A DNA stretch of 64,000 nt, from assembly GCA_027491295.1 (NCBI GenBank), contig JAIXWK010000001.1:1-64000 (forward strand), given 5' to 3'. This DNA comes from Microbacteriaceae bacterium (lineage in GTDB: Bacteria > Actinomycetota > Actinomycetes > Actinomycetales > Microbacteriaceae). Made by a program: the position numbers and the translations under genes. Shown piece by piece: positions 19,011 through 27,654 of the stretch (position 1 is its first letter; each line of letters begins with the position of its first letter). The notes under the pieces are model-generated. The model did no database searches and was not told where the DNA came from. It saw only the letters and a list, made by a program, of their open reading frames with translations.

Positions 19011-20430
19011 CGAACTGCAGCAATTCTGCCGCTAAGTCTTGCTTTACAAGTGCCTTCAAGCGAGTACCCGATTCCACATATTCAAGTTCCAGCACCTTGC
19101 CCGATAGGTGCGCCCTTGAGACCAGATCGCCGCGGCTGTATGGCACAACCCCGACAAACTCAACATCGGGCCTTGGCAGTAGCTCGGCAATCTTTGCTTC
19201 GAGTTCCTCAAAGCCCACTCCGGTTCTTGCTGAGATAAGAAGTGAACCGGGAACGAGCCCGCGAAGCCGGACTTGATCTTCGTCGCTTAAAAGATCCACC
19301 TTGTTGAAGACGATTAGCTCAGGAATGCTTGAAGCTTCCACTTCGGAAATCACCTCGTGAACGGTGCGAATCTGTCCCATAGGATCCGAGTCGGTGCCAT
19401 CCACCACGTGAACAATCAGGTCCGCGTGAGAAATCTCCTCGAGCGTTGACCTGAAAGCCTCGATTAACTGGTGCGGGAGTTGGCGAACAAATCCGACGGT
19501 GTCGGCAATCGTGTAACCGCGACCATCTGGCGTTGCATGTTGCCGCACCGTTGGGTCCAGGGTTGCAAAAAGAGCGTTCTCAACCAGCACGCCAGCCTTG
19601 GTCATGCGGTTCAGGACAGAAGACTTGCCAGCGTTGGTGTATCCAGCGATTGCTACTTGAGGCTCGTTGTTCTTTTCACGCTTTGAGCGCTTGATGTCTC
19701 GAGCCTGCTTCATGTCGATGATTTCACGCTTGAGCTTGGACATTTTTGTGTTGATGCGCCTGCGATCAAGTTCGATCTTGGTCTCACCGGGGCCTCTTGA
19801 TCCAATACCAACACCACCGGCAGCTTGACCACCGGCCTGACGCGACATGGAATCACCCCAACCGCGAAGTCGCGGCAATAGGTATTCCAGCTGGGCAAGC
19901 TCTACCTGCGCCTTACCCTCACGACTCTTAGCGTGCTGAGCGAAGATGTCCAGGATGATGGCAGTTCTATCAACGACCTTTACCTGGACAGCGTCTTCGA
20001 GTGCTCGGCGCTGAGAGGGAGCTAGTTCGGCATTGGCGATAACGGTGTCCGCGCCTAAGGATGCGACAAGTTCTTTTAGTTCTTGAGCTTTACCCTTGCC
20101 AAAGAAGGTTGCTGGGTCTGGGAAATTACGTCGCTGCAACAAGCCATCCAAAACCTCAGCACCTGCGGTTTCGGCTAGGGCAGCAAGCTCACGCAAACCG
20201 TTCTCGGCATCGGTGAGGGTGCCAGACCCCCATACTCCAATCAACACGACCTTCTCAAGGCGAAGCTGGCGGTATTCCACATCCGAGATGTCCTGCAGCT
20301 CTGTTGAGAGCCCCGCTACTCGACGAAGCGAGTCTCTCGCCTCGAGATCAAGCTGGTCGCCATCAAATTCATTGCGCGGCGCAGCTGCTCCTCGCCTGAG
20401 GATGCGGTCAATCGTGGATTCGTTTTCCAT
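18997..20430 (-). CDS. hflX: ribosome-associated GTPase HflX
   Basis: GTPase that binds the 50S subunit and helps split stalled ribosomes. The 477-residue protein has the HflX N-terminal domain (about 60-255, with the glycine-rich [17 protein letters not shown], 200-216) and the Obg-type G domain: G1 GYTNAGKS (263-270), [19 protein letters not shown] and NKVD (about 375). It is transcribed divergently from a methyltransferase across only 36 bp. Confidence 0.95.
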   Translation of the reverse strand: MENESTIDRILRRGAAAPRNEFDGDQLDLEARDSLRRVAGLSTELQDISDVEYRQLRLEKVVLIGVWGSGTLTDAENGLRELAALAETAGAEVLDGLLQRRNFPDPATFFGKGKAQELKELVASLGADTVIANAELAPSQRRALEDAVQVKVVDRTAIILDIFAQHAKSREGKAQVELAQLEYLLPRLRGWGDSMSRQAGGQAAGGVGIGSRGPGETKIELDRRRINTKMSKLKREIIDMKQARDIKRSKREKNNEPQVAIAGYTNAGKSSVLNRMTKAGVLVENALFATLDPTVRQHATPDGRGYTIADTVGFVRQLPHQLIEAFRSTLEEISHADLIVHVVDGTDSDPMGQIRTVHEVISEVEASSIPELIVFNKVDLLSDEDQVRLRGLVPGSLLISARTGVGFEELEAKIAELLPRPDVEFVGVVPYSRGDLVSRAHLSGKVLELEYVESGTRLKALVKQDLAAELLQFATQP

Positions 20431-20454
20431 TGCACTTAAACCCTAGGGCTGTAT

Positions 20455-20460
20455 TAGGTT
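20455..20460 (+). promoter_or_regulatory. candidate -10 for leaderless methyltransferase gene
   Basis: TAGGTT ends 6 nt before the ATG at 20467; TTGCAC (20430-20435) could be a -35 with a 19-nt spacer and overlaps the hflX start region. Confidence 0.45.
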
Positions 20461-20466
20461 TGCAAC

Positions 20467-21072
20467 ATGTCCCAGGAGCACTATTTCAGCGCAAGCCCAG
20501 ATAAACCTGCGACGCTTCGCGAAATCACCTACCAGGTAGCGGGGCGAGAATTCGCGGTTCAGGCTGCTAGTGGCACCTTCAGCGCCAGCAAGCTAGACCC
20601 TGGAACCTCGATCCTGTTGAGCAAATTTGAAGAGTTTCCAGAATCTGGAAATGTCCTTGACCTCGGTTGCGGCTGGGGACCTATTTCACTGGCAATTGCC
20701 ACTCTCAGCCCCGAAACCAAGATCTGGGCTCTCGATGTCAACCAGCGCAGCATGGAACTGGCTAGAAACAATGCGGCAAAGCTTGAACTTACAAACATAA
20801 ACGTCATCACCGCAGACAAGGTGCCGCAAGATCTAAAATTCGACGCGATTTGGTCTAATCCGCCGATACGGATTGGCAAAGCCGCTCTGCATGAACTTCT
20901 CAGAAGCTGGCTACCTCGCCTAGAAAGCGGAGGGAGAGCCATGCTGGTTGTCCAGAAGCAACTTGGGGCTGATTCACTTTTGGCTTGGATTCAAGCTGAG
21001 TTTCCAGACCTTACGGCTAGTAGGTTTTCCACCGATAAGGGTTTCCGGGTCCTAGAGGTAACTAGAGACTAA
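20467..21072 (+). CDS. class I SAM-dependent methyltransferase, RsmC/RlmG-like
   Basis: A 201-residue Rossmann-fold methyltransferase of the small-domain MTS type. It has motif [17 protein letters not shown] (about 63-78), an acidic [16 protein letters not shown] (about 89-104) and the NPP catalytic motif in WSNPPIRIG (about 132-140), typical of enzymes that methylate an exocyclic amine of guanine in rRNA. The rRNA target is an inference; the protein lacks the extra N-terminal domain of E. coli RsmC. Its stop overlaps the end of convergent dapF by 11 bases. Confidence 0.8.
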   Translation: MSQEHYFSASPDKPATLREITYQVAGREFAVQAASGTFSASKLDPGTSILLSKFEEFPESGNVLDLGCGWGPISLAIATLSPETKIWALDVNQRSMELARNNAAKLELTNINVITADKVPQDLKFDAIWSNPPIRIGKAALHELLRSWLPRLESGGRAMLVVQKQLGADSLLAWIQAEFPDLTASRFSTDKGFRVLEVTRD

Positions 21073-21928
21073 AGGTTCCGCTGTAGACAATCTCCGCTGG
21101 ACCTGAAATTGCAACGTGTTCGCCGTCTTCGGTTGGAAACATTCGCACACCGACCTCACCCCCAGGAACCCTGACTCGCCAGAAGTTTTGGCCATTGTCA
21201 GCCCAGTGTCTAATTGCCAACGCAGCAGCTGCAATGCCAGTTCCGCAACTAAGGGTCTCCCCCACACCGCGCTCGTGAACCCGCATGGAAATGCTGGCTA
21301 CTCCCTCTTTGATGAGCGGGTCATCAAGAACTACAAACTCAACATTTGCGCCCTTGCTAGCTTGCGGTTCAAGCCTTGGAGCTTTGTTCAATTCCAGCGC
21401 CTCAAGTTCACCCTGATCGGCAAGTGCGACTACCACATGTGGGTTGCCTAGGTTCAGGCCCAGACCTGGACGCGCGACCGCAATGCCGTCGGCCTTGACA
21501 AGGTATTCCTCAGATTCAACGCCCCAGCGACCTAGGTCAACTGCAAACCCAGTCGATGTGCTGGTTAGATCCTTCACGCCAGCTCGGGTAGCAATTGGCA
21601 AGGTCGAGCCACCGATGATCGAGGCAAGTCCGCGGGTGGTTAGGTAGCGGGCAAACAGACGAATACCGTTTCCGCACATCTCGGCCTTTGAGCCGTCAGC
21701 ATTTCGATAGTCCATAAACCATTCGGCATTTGGCTCGTCATGCAAAAGGTGAGCAACCTCACTGTTTTCAGTTCGGGTCACCAAGATCAATCCATCGGCA
21801 CCGATTCCAAAGTGCCGGTCGCAAATGTGCTGAATTTGCTCCTCGGTGAGATCCAAGATGCCGTCGAAATCATCGACCAGCACAAAGTCATTGCCCGTGC
21901 CGTGGCCCTTGGTGAAGTCGATGTTCAT
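21062..21928 (-). CDS. dapF: diaminopimelate epimerase
   Basis: Converts LL- to meso-diaminopimelate for peptidoglycan and lysine. The 288-residue cofactor-free racemase has both catalytic cysteines: Cys85 in [14 protein letters not shown] and Cys228 in [16 protein letters not shown]. It overlaps the miaA stop by four bases (ATGA), indicating coupling with miaA, an order conserved in actinobacteria. Confidence 0.97.
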   Translation of the reverse strand: MNIDFTKGHGTGNDFVLVDDFDGILDLTEEQIQHICDRHFGIGADGLILVTRTENSEVAHLLHDEPNAEWFMDYRNADGSKAEMCGNGIRLFARYLTTRGLASIIGGSTLPIATRAGVKDLTSTSTGFAVDLGRWGVESEEYLVKADGIAVARPGLGLNLGNPHVVVALADQGELEALELNKAPRLEPQASKGANVEFVVLDDPLIKEGVASISMRVHERGVGETLSCGTGIAAAALAIRHWADNGQNFWRVRVPGGEVGVRMFPTEDGEHVAISGPAEIVYSGTFSL

Positions 21929-22842
21929 TGTTCAAGCCTAATCAAGTTCATGACTTGATTAGCCATGTCCTCACCCGCTGACTGCCAGAGGATTCGCTTA
22001 TCGCGTCTAAACCAAGACATCTGCCTACGGGAGTATCGATTGGTTAGTGCTACAGTCTCGGCCTTTGCCTCCTCAGTAGTCATTTCGCCATTGAGCTCGG
22101 CGATTGCTTGTTTGTATCCAATCGCCATGCTTGCTGTCTTGCCAAGTTCACCAGCCTTCAGAAGCTGCTGGACCTCAGAAACGATGCCTGCCTCCCACAT
22201 TTTCTCGACTCGCGATGAAATGCGTTTTTTCAGTAACTCTCGAGGGACATCTAGGCCGATTTGCAAAGTTGGCTCCCAATAGCTTGGCTCTGGCAGGGAG
22301 GATGCATAGCTCTCCCCTGTGATCTGAATCACCTCGAGTGCACGTATCACTCTGCGAACATTCTGCGAGGGAATCTTGTCTGCCGTTATCGGATCCAGCT
22401 GCTGCAGCCTTTCATGCATGGCCAGCGCTCCGATTTCTTGACCCTGTTGCTCTAATTCAGAACGAACTAATGGATCCGTGGGAGCAAAATCGAGTTTGTC
22501 GAGCGCAGCCGCTAGATAAAACATGCTGCCGCCGACAAACATCGGAGTCTTATTGGAAGCCAGGATTTCCAGACACTTTTCTCGCGCCACTCTCTGGTAC
22601 TCAACCGCGGTCATCTCCTGCGCTGGCGTGAGTATGTCGAATAGGTGGTGTGGGATGCCTTGGCGCTGAGACTCTGGAAGCTTTGCGGTTCCAATATCCA
22701 TTCCGGCGTAAAGCTGCATCGCATCGGCATTGATGATTTCCACCGGCCTACCCAAAGCAGTCAGTTGAGCTGCGACCTCGAGCGCAAGGCCAGTCTTTCC
22801 AGACGCTGTCGGCCCGACTATTGCAAGGACTCTAAAGGACAC
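21925..22842 (-). CDS. miaA: tRNA dimethylallyltransferase
   Basis: Adds the isopentenyl group to A37 of tRNAs reading UNN codons. The 305-residue protein begins with the P-loop [12 protein letters not shown] (about 9-20) and has [20 protein letters not shown] and the C-terminal [15 protein letters not shown]. The GTG at 22842 is chosen since it starts [17 protein letters not shown], is preceded by AGG at 8 nt and gives the usual family length; a longer frame would overlap miaB by about 155 bases. With this start the overlap with miaB is 11 bases. Confidence 0.94.
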   Translation of the reverse strand: MSFRVLAIVGPTASGKTGLALEVAAQLTALGRPVEIINADAMQLYAGMDIGTAKLPESQRQGIPHHLFDILTPAQEMTAVEYQRVAREKCLEILASNKTPMFVGGSMFYLAAALDKLDFAPTDPLVRSELEQQGQEIGALAMHERLQQLDPITADKIPSQNVRRVIRALEVIQITGESYASSLPEPSYWEPTLQIGLDVPRELLKKRISSRVEKMWEAGIVSEVQQLLKAGELGKTASMAIGYKQAIAELNGEMTTEEAKAETVALTNRYSRRQMSWFRRDKRILWQSAGEDMANQVMNLIRLEQ

Positions 22843-24301
22843 TCTTGGACCTGATCGGAATCCCCAGCGAAACCTTGCCACTTCCAGGCACTGGCGCGCC
22901 ACAGCTTTCCAGTTCGCGTCGGTCATGAGCGTCTCCACCTCGAGTGCGACGGACCTGGTAAGTCGACCCCGGTGAAGTCTCGGCAAGCAGGTGGTAAGGG
23001 GCAGCTTGAGTCACTTGAACGGTCACCAAGTCTCCTGGGCGAGCGAGCTCCCCACCCTGGGGTACTTCAAAATGAACCAAACGACTGTCTTGAGTTCGTC
23101 CGGTTTGGCGGTGGGTCTGGGAGTCCTTACGGCCCTCTCCCGTAGCTACAAGGATTTCTACAGTCTTTCCAACCTGTTTCTTGTTCTCTTGCCAAGCTAT
23201 GTCGTTGACGAGCGCCAAAAGCCTCTCGTAGCGCTCCTGAACGACGTCCTTAGGCACTTGGTACGGAAGGTCGGCTGCCGGCGTCCCGGGGCGCTTGGAA
23301 TACTGATAGGTGTAGGCGGTAGCGAATCGCGCAGCCTCAACAACCCTCATTGTCTCTTGAAAGTCTTCTTCGGTCTCGCCTGGAAAACCGACAATGATGT
23401 CGGTGGTAATTGAGGCATCAGGAATCAGGTCTCTCACTCGATCCAGAATGCCCAAATACTTCTCGGATCTGTAGCTGCGACGCATCTCCTTGAGTATGCG
23501 ATCAGAACCCGATTGGAGCGGCATGTGTAGCTGAGGCATGACATTGTGAGTTTCAGCCATTGCCTCGATCACGTCGTCTGTAAAAGCAGCTGGATGCGGT
23601 GACGTGAAGCGCACACGTTCTAAACCTTCAATTTGGCCACAGGCTCGCAATAGCTTTGCAAAAGCACCCTTGTCACCAAACTCAACGCCATAGGTATTTA
23701 CGTTTTGACCAAGCAGAGTAACTTCGATGGCACCATCTTGAACCAAGGCATTTACCTCAGCCAAGATGTCACCCGGGCGACGATCCTTTTCTTTACCCCT
23801 AAGCGCTGGAACGATGCAGAAGGTGCAACTGTTATTGCAACCCACTGAAATAGAGACCCAACCGGAGTAGGCGGACTCGCGCTTGGTCGGCAGGGTTGAA
23901 GGGAAGACCTCAAGGGCTTCCAAGAGCTCAACTTGAGCCTCGTTGTTATGCCTAGCACGCTCTAGCAGGGTCGGAAGCGAGCCAATGTTGTGAGTACCAA
24001 AGACCACGTCGACCCAAGGGGCTTTTTTGATGATGACGTCCTGGTCTTTTTGGGCCAGGCAGCCGCCGACTGCAATTTGAAGGTTAGGGTTCGATTCCTT
24101 TTTTGGCAGCATCATGCCTAGGTTGCCGTAGAGCTTGTTGTCCGCGTTTTCTCTCACCGCACAGGTATTGAAAACAACCAGGTCCGGATCCACGTCTTCG
24201 GCTTTTATGTAGCCGGCAGACTCAAGCAGGCCGGAGATGCGTTCAGAGTCGTGAACGTTCATCTGACAGCCGTAGGTGCGGACTTCGTATGTAAGTGACA
24301 T
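22832..24301 (-). CDS. miaB: tRNA-2-methylthio-N6-dimethylallyladenosine synthase
   Basis: Radical SAM methylthiotransferase acting on i6A37 made by MiaA. The 489-residue protein has the N-terminal cluster cysteines Cys12, Cys47 and Cys81, the radical SAM triad Cys155/Cys159/Cys162 in [16 protein letters not shown], and a C-terminal TRAM domain (about 385-450). The last 30 residues are poorly conserved. It lies 12 nt after recX; a TAAAAT hexamer 9 nt before the ATG may give an almost leaderless transcript. Confidence 0.95.
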   Translation of the reverse strand: MSLTYEVRTYGCQMNVHDSERISGLLESAGYIKAEDVDPDLVVFNTCAVRENADNKLYGNLGMMLPKKESNPNLQIAVGGCLAQKDQDVIIKKAPWVDVVFGTHNIGSLPTLLERARHNNEAQVELLEALEVFPSTLPTKRESAYSGWVSISVGCNNSCTFCIVPALRGKEKDRRPGDILAEVNALVQDGAIEVTLLGQNVNTYGVEFGDKGAFAKLLRACGQIEGLERVRFTSPHPAAFTDDVIEAMAETHNVMPQLHMPLQSGSDRILKEMRRSYRSEKYLGILDRVRDLIPDASITTDIIVGFPGETEEDFQETMRVVEAARFATAYTYQYSKRPGTPAADLPYQVPKDVVQERYERLLALVNDIAWQENKKQVGKTVEILVATGEGRKDSQTHRQTGRTQDSRLVHFEVPQGGELARPGDLVTVQVTQAAPYHLLAETSPGSTYQVRRTRGGDAHDRRELESCGAPVPGSGKVSLGIPIRSKSVL

Positions 24302-24313
24302 AGCCCGTGAATT

Positions 24314-24799
24314 TTACTCTGACTGCTCCAGGTCTCGCAGAATTCTTGATGCTAGAGCGCCGGAGAAACCTCTGCGCATTAAAAACCCCATGAGCCGGCG
24401 TTTACGGACATCTGGTGCAAGGGATGTCAGCTGCTGATAGCGCTTTTTGGCTATCGCGTAAGCCGTCTTATCTTCTGACTCTTGGTCGATGATGCTGAGC
24501 GCCTGATGAGCATCCTCCGCGCTGACGCCTTTTTGTTTTAGCTCGCGAGAAATTACTGACCTTGATTTGCCTGAGATGGCGATTCTGGAATTTACGAAAG
24601 CCCTTGCAAAGGCGGCGTCATCGATTAGCTGCGCCTCGGTGAAGCGATCCAGGACGGCGTTTGCTATTTCCTCTGGAATTTCACGTTTTTTCAGAATATT
24701 GGCTAACTGGTAACGAGTTTTCATGGAACGAGAAAGCTGGAACAGCAGGACGTTTTTCGCCCGCTGTTCCAGCTTCTCGCTACTAGGTTCGTTAGGCAT
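24314..24799 (-). CDS. recX: RecA regulator RecX
   Basis: Binds RecA filaments and limits recombinase activity. The 161-residue protein has the three-helix repeats of the family, with [19 protein letters not shown] (about 24-42), [25 protein letters not shown] (about 68-92) and [14 protein letters not shown] near the C terminus. Its start overlaps the recA stop by 8 bases. The first codons form a very long hairpin (24729-24779), probably lowering RecX yield relative to RecA. Confidence 0.93.
   Translation of the reverse strand: MPNEPSSEKLEQRAKNVLLFQLSRSMKTRYQLANILKKREIPEEIANAVLDRFTEAQLIDDAAFARAFVNSRIAISGKSRSVISRELKQKGVSAEDAHQALSIIDQESEDKTAYAIAKKRYQQLTSLAPDVRKRRLMGFLMRRGFSGALASRILRDLEQSE
24729..24779 (-). 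promoter_or_regulatory. long hairpin in the 5' end of recX
   Basis: Arms 24729-24746 and 24763-24779 form a 17-bp stem with one bulged A; the loop is 16 nt. On the minus strand it begins about 18 nt after the recX ATG and encodes residues about 8-24. It could hinder ribosomes or transcription between recA and recX. Confidence 0.7.
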
Positions 24800-25856
24800 C
24801 GTTTGCGGCCTTGGCGACCTCTGGGGCCTCCTCGGCTGGCAAGTCTGCTACTGCACGCGGCACGCCAATGCCCTGCTTGTGCCTGATCTTCTTCTCGATG
24901 ATGTCCGCTATCTCTGGATTGTCCTTGAGGAAGCGACGAGAGTTTTCCTTACCCTGGCCAAGCTGTTCGCCGTCGAAGGTGTACCAAGCTCCGGACTTCT
25001 TGACGATGTCCTGTTCGACACCGTAATCGATAAGTCCACCTTCGCGGGAGATGCCCTCACCAAACATGATGTCAAATTCGGCCTGCTTGAAAGGCGACGC
25101 TAGCTTGTTCTTGACGACCTTTACACGGGTGCGGTTACCAACTGCATCGGTACCCTCTTTTAGAGTTTCAATTCTGCGGATGTCCAAACGCACAGACGCG
25201 TAGAACTTCAAGGCCTTACCACCCGCGGTGGTCTCAGGAGAACCAAAGAACACACCGATCTTTTCGCGCAGCTGGTTGATAAAGATTGCGGTGGTGTTGG
25301 TGTTGCTCAAAGCTCCGGTCAACTTTCTAAGAGCCTGGGACATTAGACGAGCCTGGAGACCAACGTGCGAGTCTCCCATTTCACCTTCGATTTCAGCCCT
25401 TGGAACAAGTGCGGCAACCGAGTCAATGACAACTACGTCGATCGACCCCGAACGGATCAGCATGTCGGTAATCTCCAAGGCCTGCTCACCAGTGTCTGGC
25501 TGGCTGACCAAAAGTGCGTCGATGTCTACACCCAAAGCTTTGGCGTACTCAGGGTCGAGAGCGTGCTCAGCATCGATAAAGGCAGCAATGCCGCCAGCGC
25601 GTTGGGCATTGGCGATAGCGTGCAGCGCCAAGGTGGTCTTTCCGGAGGACTCTGGGCCATAGATCTCAACAATTCGACCTTTAGGCAGGCCACCGATACC
25701 CAGTGCTACGTCTAGGGCGATCGAACTGGTGGAAATGGCCTCGATTGGAGCACGCTCTTCGCTGCCGAGTCTCATCACCGAGCCCTTGCCGAACTGGCGG
25801 TCAATCTGTGCTAGCGCAGTATCTAGCGCTTTCTCTCTGTCGGATGCACTTGGCAT
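24792..25856 (-). CDS. recA: recombinase RecA
   Basis: DNA-dependent ATPase for homologous recombination and SOS induction. The 354-residue protein has Walker [12 protein letters not shown] (67-77), Walker [11 protein letters not shown] (about 141-150), the L2 loop region with [26 protein letters not shown] (about 204-229), and a short acidic tail. A strong AAAGAGG site precedes the ATG. A LexA box lies 120 bases upstream. No intein is present. Confidence 0.98.
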   Translation of the reverse strand: MPSASDREKALDTALAQIDRQFGKGSVMRLGSEERAPIEAISTSSIALDVALGIGGLPKGRIVEIYGPESSGKTTLALHAIANAQRAGGIAAFIDAEHALDPEYAKALGVDIDALLVSQPDTGEQALEITDMLIRSGSIDVVVIDSVAALVPRAEIEGEMGDSHVGLQARLMSQALRKLTGALSNTNTTAIFINQLREKIGVFFGSPETTAGGKALKFYASVRLDIRRIETLKEGTDAVGNRTRVKVVKNKLASPFKQAEFDIMFGEGISREGGLIDYGVEQDIVKKSGAWYTFDGEQLGQGKENSRRFLKDNPEIADIIEKKIRHKQGIGVPRAVADLPAEEAPEVAKAANDA

Positions 25857-25975
25857 TTTCTACCTCTTTCTTTAGCTCCCTAGAAGCTAATTCGTAGGTC
25901 TGACTTTTTTGAGTTCAACCAAATGACTGTTGATAACTCGCAGGTTTGGACCTATCTAGATAGAACACTAGACGT

Positions 25976-25991
25976 TCGAACAAAATTTCGA
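25976..25991. promoter_or_regulatory. LexA (SOS) box upstream of recA
   Basis: TCGAACAAAATTTCGA matches TCGAAC-N4-GTTCGA at all but one base. It lies between the DUF3046 stop (25997) and recA. A possible minus-strand promoter TTCGAA-N16-TAGTGT (25965-25992) overlaps it, so LexA could block recA transcription directly. Confidence 0.8.
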
Positions 25992-25996
25992 ATGAT

Positions 25997-26224
25997 TTAT
26001 TCGGCGTGTCTTTTCTTTACCGGAATTCCGCTCCAGCGCTCTTTAGGCACGGATTGCTGTTTGCACAGTTCTAACCAGATTTCCTTTGGGTCAACACCCG
26101 CTCTAATCAGCTCTTCTGCGGTTTGGTCTTGGAAATGGTGGAGTCGAAAATCTTTAATCAGAACCTGGGCGAATTGTGCCCCGAACTCATCGTGCAGAAG
26201 CTGATGAAACTGGCTTAGTTTCAA
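25997..26224 (-). CDS. DUF3046 family protein
   Basis: A 75-residue protein of unknown function, characteristic of Actinobacteria and regularly found just upstream of recA. It has the family pattern MKLSQFHQLLHDEFG, DQTAEELIRAGVDPKEIWLELC and the C-terminal VPKERWSG. No signal peptide or metal site is seen. The start overlaps the clgR stop by four bases, so it is likely cotranscribed with clgR. Confidence 0.85.
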   Translation of the reverse strand: MKLSQFHQLLHDEFGAQFAQVLIKDFRLHHFQDQTAEELIRAGVDPKEIWLELCKQQSVPKERWSGIPVKKRHAE

Positions 26225-26544
26225 AACTTCGACTGAGAGTAAAGCCCTGCTTCTGTCATGAAGGCGTCTGGCACAGTGTCAGGAATGTAGGTGTCGTCTA
26301 GGTAAATACCCTCAACCGAGGCGACTCGATCAGAAACTTCGCGCATCACTACCGACAGCGGCAGCTCGAGTGCCTCTGCTACCGATGCCAGGATCTCCGA
26401 AGAAACTTCCTTCTGGCCGCGCTCTACCTCGGATAGGTAACCCAGTGCGACAGATGCCTTCGCAGCTACCTGACGCAAGGTCTGGCCGCGACGAAGTCGA
26501 TGTGAGCGTAATACGTCACCGATTTCTTGCCTTAGTAGTACCAA
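26221..26544 (-). CDS. clgR: XRE-family regulator ClgR
   Basis: Actinobacterial activator of clp protease genes and other stress genes. The 107-residue protein has an N-terminal Cro/CI-type HTH (about 10-65: LRRGQTLRQVAAKASVALGYLSEVERGQKEVSSEIL) and a short C-terminal tail with DTVPDAFMTEAGLYS. The TTG start at 26544 is supported by a perfect AGGAGG 7 nt upstream. Its place between pgsA-cinA and recA matches clgR in corynebacteria and mycobacteria. Target genes cannot be read from this window. Confidence 0.88.
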   Translation of the reverse strand: MVLLRQEIGDVLRSHRLRRGQTLRQVAAKASVALGYLSEVERGQKEVSSEILASVAEALELPLSVVMREVSDRVASVEGIYLDDTYIPDTVPDAFMTEAGLYSQSKF

Positions 26545-26620
26545 AGGGTTTCCTCCTGGAAAGTAACCTAGCGGTTGATTCCGACAAATTTACTGTTGGT
26601 TGCTGAATGTTTCCTGATTC

Positions 26621-27109
26621 TCAACCAAATAGCGCTTGAATTTCATCCTCGAGTTCACTAAGCGCGCTGGCAACAGTTGCGGCTCGAACTTCGGATCTTG
26701 TGCCAGACAACTTCAACGCAACTGAGCGTGAGCCTCTGGCAGAAGAGATCCCCAAAAATACACTTCCGGCTGGGTGAATTCCAACTGGATCGGGGCCTGC
26801 GACACCGGTGGTTGATAGTCCAATGACGCTGTCAATGCTTTTTGAGCCTTCGAGCGCAAACTTGTCCCTGACTTTTGTCGCAAGGGATATTGCAACCTCT
26901 GGAGATACGGCGGATTGGGTTTCAATCAAGTGCGGGGCGACATTCAGGGTATTCACCTTTACCTCGTCCTGGTAGCAGACCACTCCCCCAAGTAAGAATG
27001 CTGATGCTCCAGGCTCGGTTGCGAGTTCCGAACTCAAAAGGCCAGCGGTTAGCGACTCAGCGGTGGCAATAAACAGGCCGTGTTGAATCAGCCGCTGGCT
27101 CAAACTCAC
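26621..27109 (-). CDS. CinA C-terminal domain protein (nicotinamide-nucleotide amidase, PncC-type)
   Basis: Predicted to deamidate nicotinamide mononucleotide in pyridine nucleotide salvage. The 162-residue protein is only the CinA C-terminal domain: FIATAESLTAGLLSSELA (about 13-30, catalytic Ser/Lys region of the family), GGVVCYQDEVKVNTLNV and GLSTTGVAGPDPVGIHPAGSVF split across about 100-125. The GTG at 27109 overlaps the pgsA TGA (GTGA) and gives the usual length; an upstream start would run far into pgsA. The N-terminal molybdopterin-like domain of full CinA is absent. Confidence 0.88.
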   Translation of the reverse strand: MSLSQRLIQHGLFIATAESLTAGLLSSELATEPGASAFLLGGVVCYQDEVKVNTLNVAPHLIETQSAVSPEVAISLATKVRDKFALEGSKSIDSVIGLSTTGVAGPDPVGIHPAGSVFLGISSARGSRSVALKLSGTRSEVRAATVASALSELEDEIQALFG

Positions 27110-27654
27110 TTGGCGGGCCTGAGGTACTGAATTCCGGTGTACCAGGTGATTACAACGGCGAAGGTGATCACGGCCTGGGTAAGCCAGCCCCACCAAGCGC
27201 CCAAAAAGTCAAACGGTGCTACCGCCATCGAGACACCGATGATTTGAATCACGGTCTTGAACTTGCCGCCACCGGATGCTGCAATCACTCGTCGCTTAGC
27301 GATCACCAGGCGATAAACCGTAATTCCAAACTCTCTAATCAGGATCAGCACGGTTGCCCACCACGGGACAGCTCCCTGGATGGATAGCACTATCAACGCT
27401 CCTGATAGAAGAGCCTTGTCTGCAATTGGGTCAAGAATTTTGCCGAGGTTCGTGACAAGGTTTCGCTTGCGGGCAATGGCTCCGTCAATACCGTCGGTTG
27501 ATGCAGCCAAAACCAATAGCACCAGCGCAATCATGCGATCAGTGAAGGAGTCCCAACCGACCATGATCAACCACAGCACCAGCGGAACCATCAGAATTCG
27601 AAGTGTGGTGATTAGGTTTGGAGTTTGGCGATACAGAAAAGATTTAGAAGTCAT
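27106..27654 (-). CDS. pgsA: CDP-diacylglycerol-glycerol-3-phosphate 3-phosphatidyltransferase
   Basis: Membrane enzyme making phosphatidylglycerol phosphate. The 182-residue protein has about five membrane segments and the full CDP-alcohol phosphatidyltransferase motif: Asp54, Asp57-Gly58, Ala61-Arg62, Gly71, Asp75 and Asp79. It overlaps ftsK by 11 bases and cinA by four, in the conserved ftsK-pgsA-cinA-clgR order. Confidence 0.94.
   Translation of the reverse strand: MTSKSFLYRQTPNLITTLRILMVPLVLWLIMVGWDSFTDRMIALVLLVLAASTDGIDGAIARKRNLVTNLGKILDPIADKALLSGALIVLSIQGAVPWWATVLILIREFGITVYRLVIAKRRVIAASGGGKFKTVIQIIGVSMAVAPFDFLGAWWGWLTQAVITFAVVITWYTGIQYLRPAK

Noticed and set aside
22843-22986. N-terminal extension of miaA
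   Set aside because: It would overlap miaB by about 155 bases and precede the P-loop with unrelated sequence; GTG 22842 is better.
27110-27196. N-terminal extension of the CinA-type gene
   Set aside because: It lies inside pgsA; the GTGA overlap at 27109 gives the normal family length.
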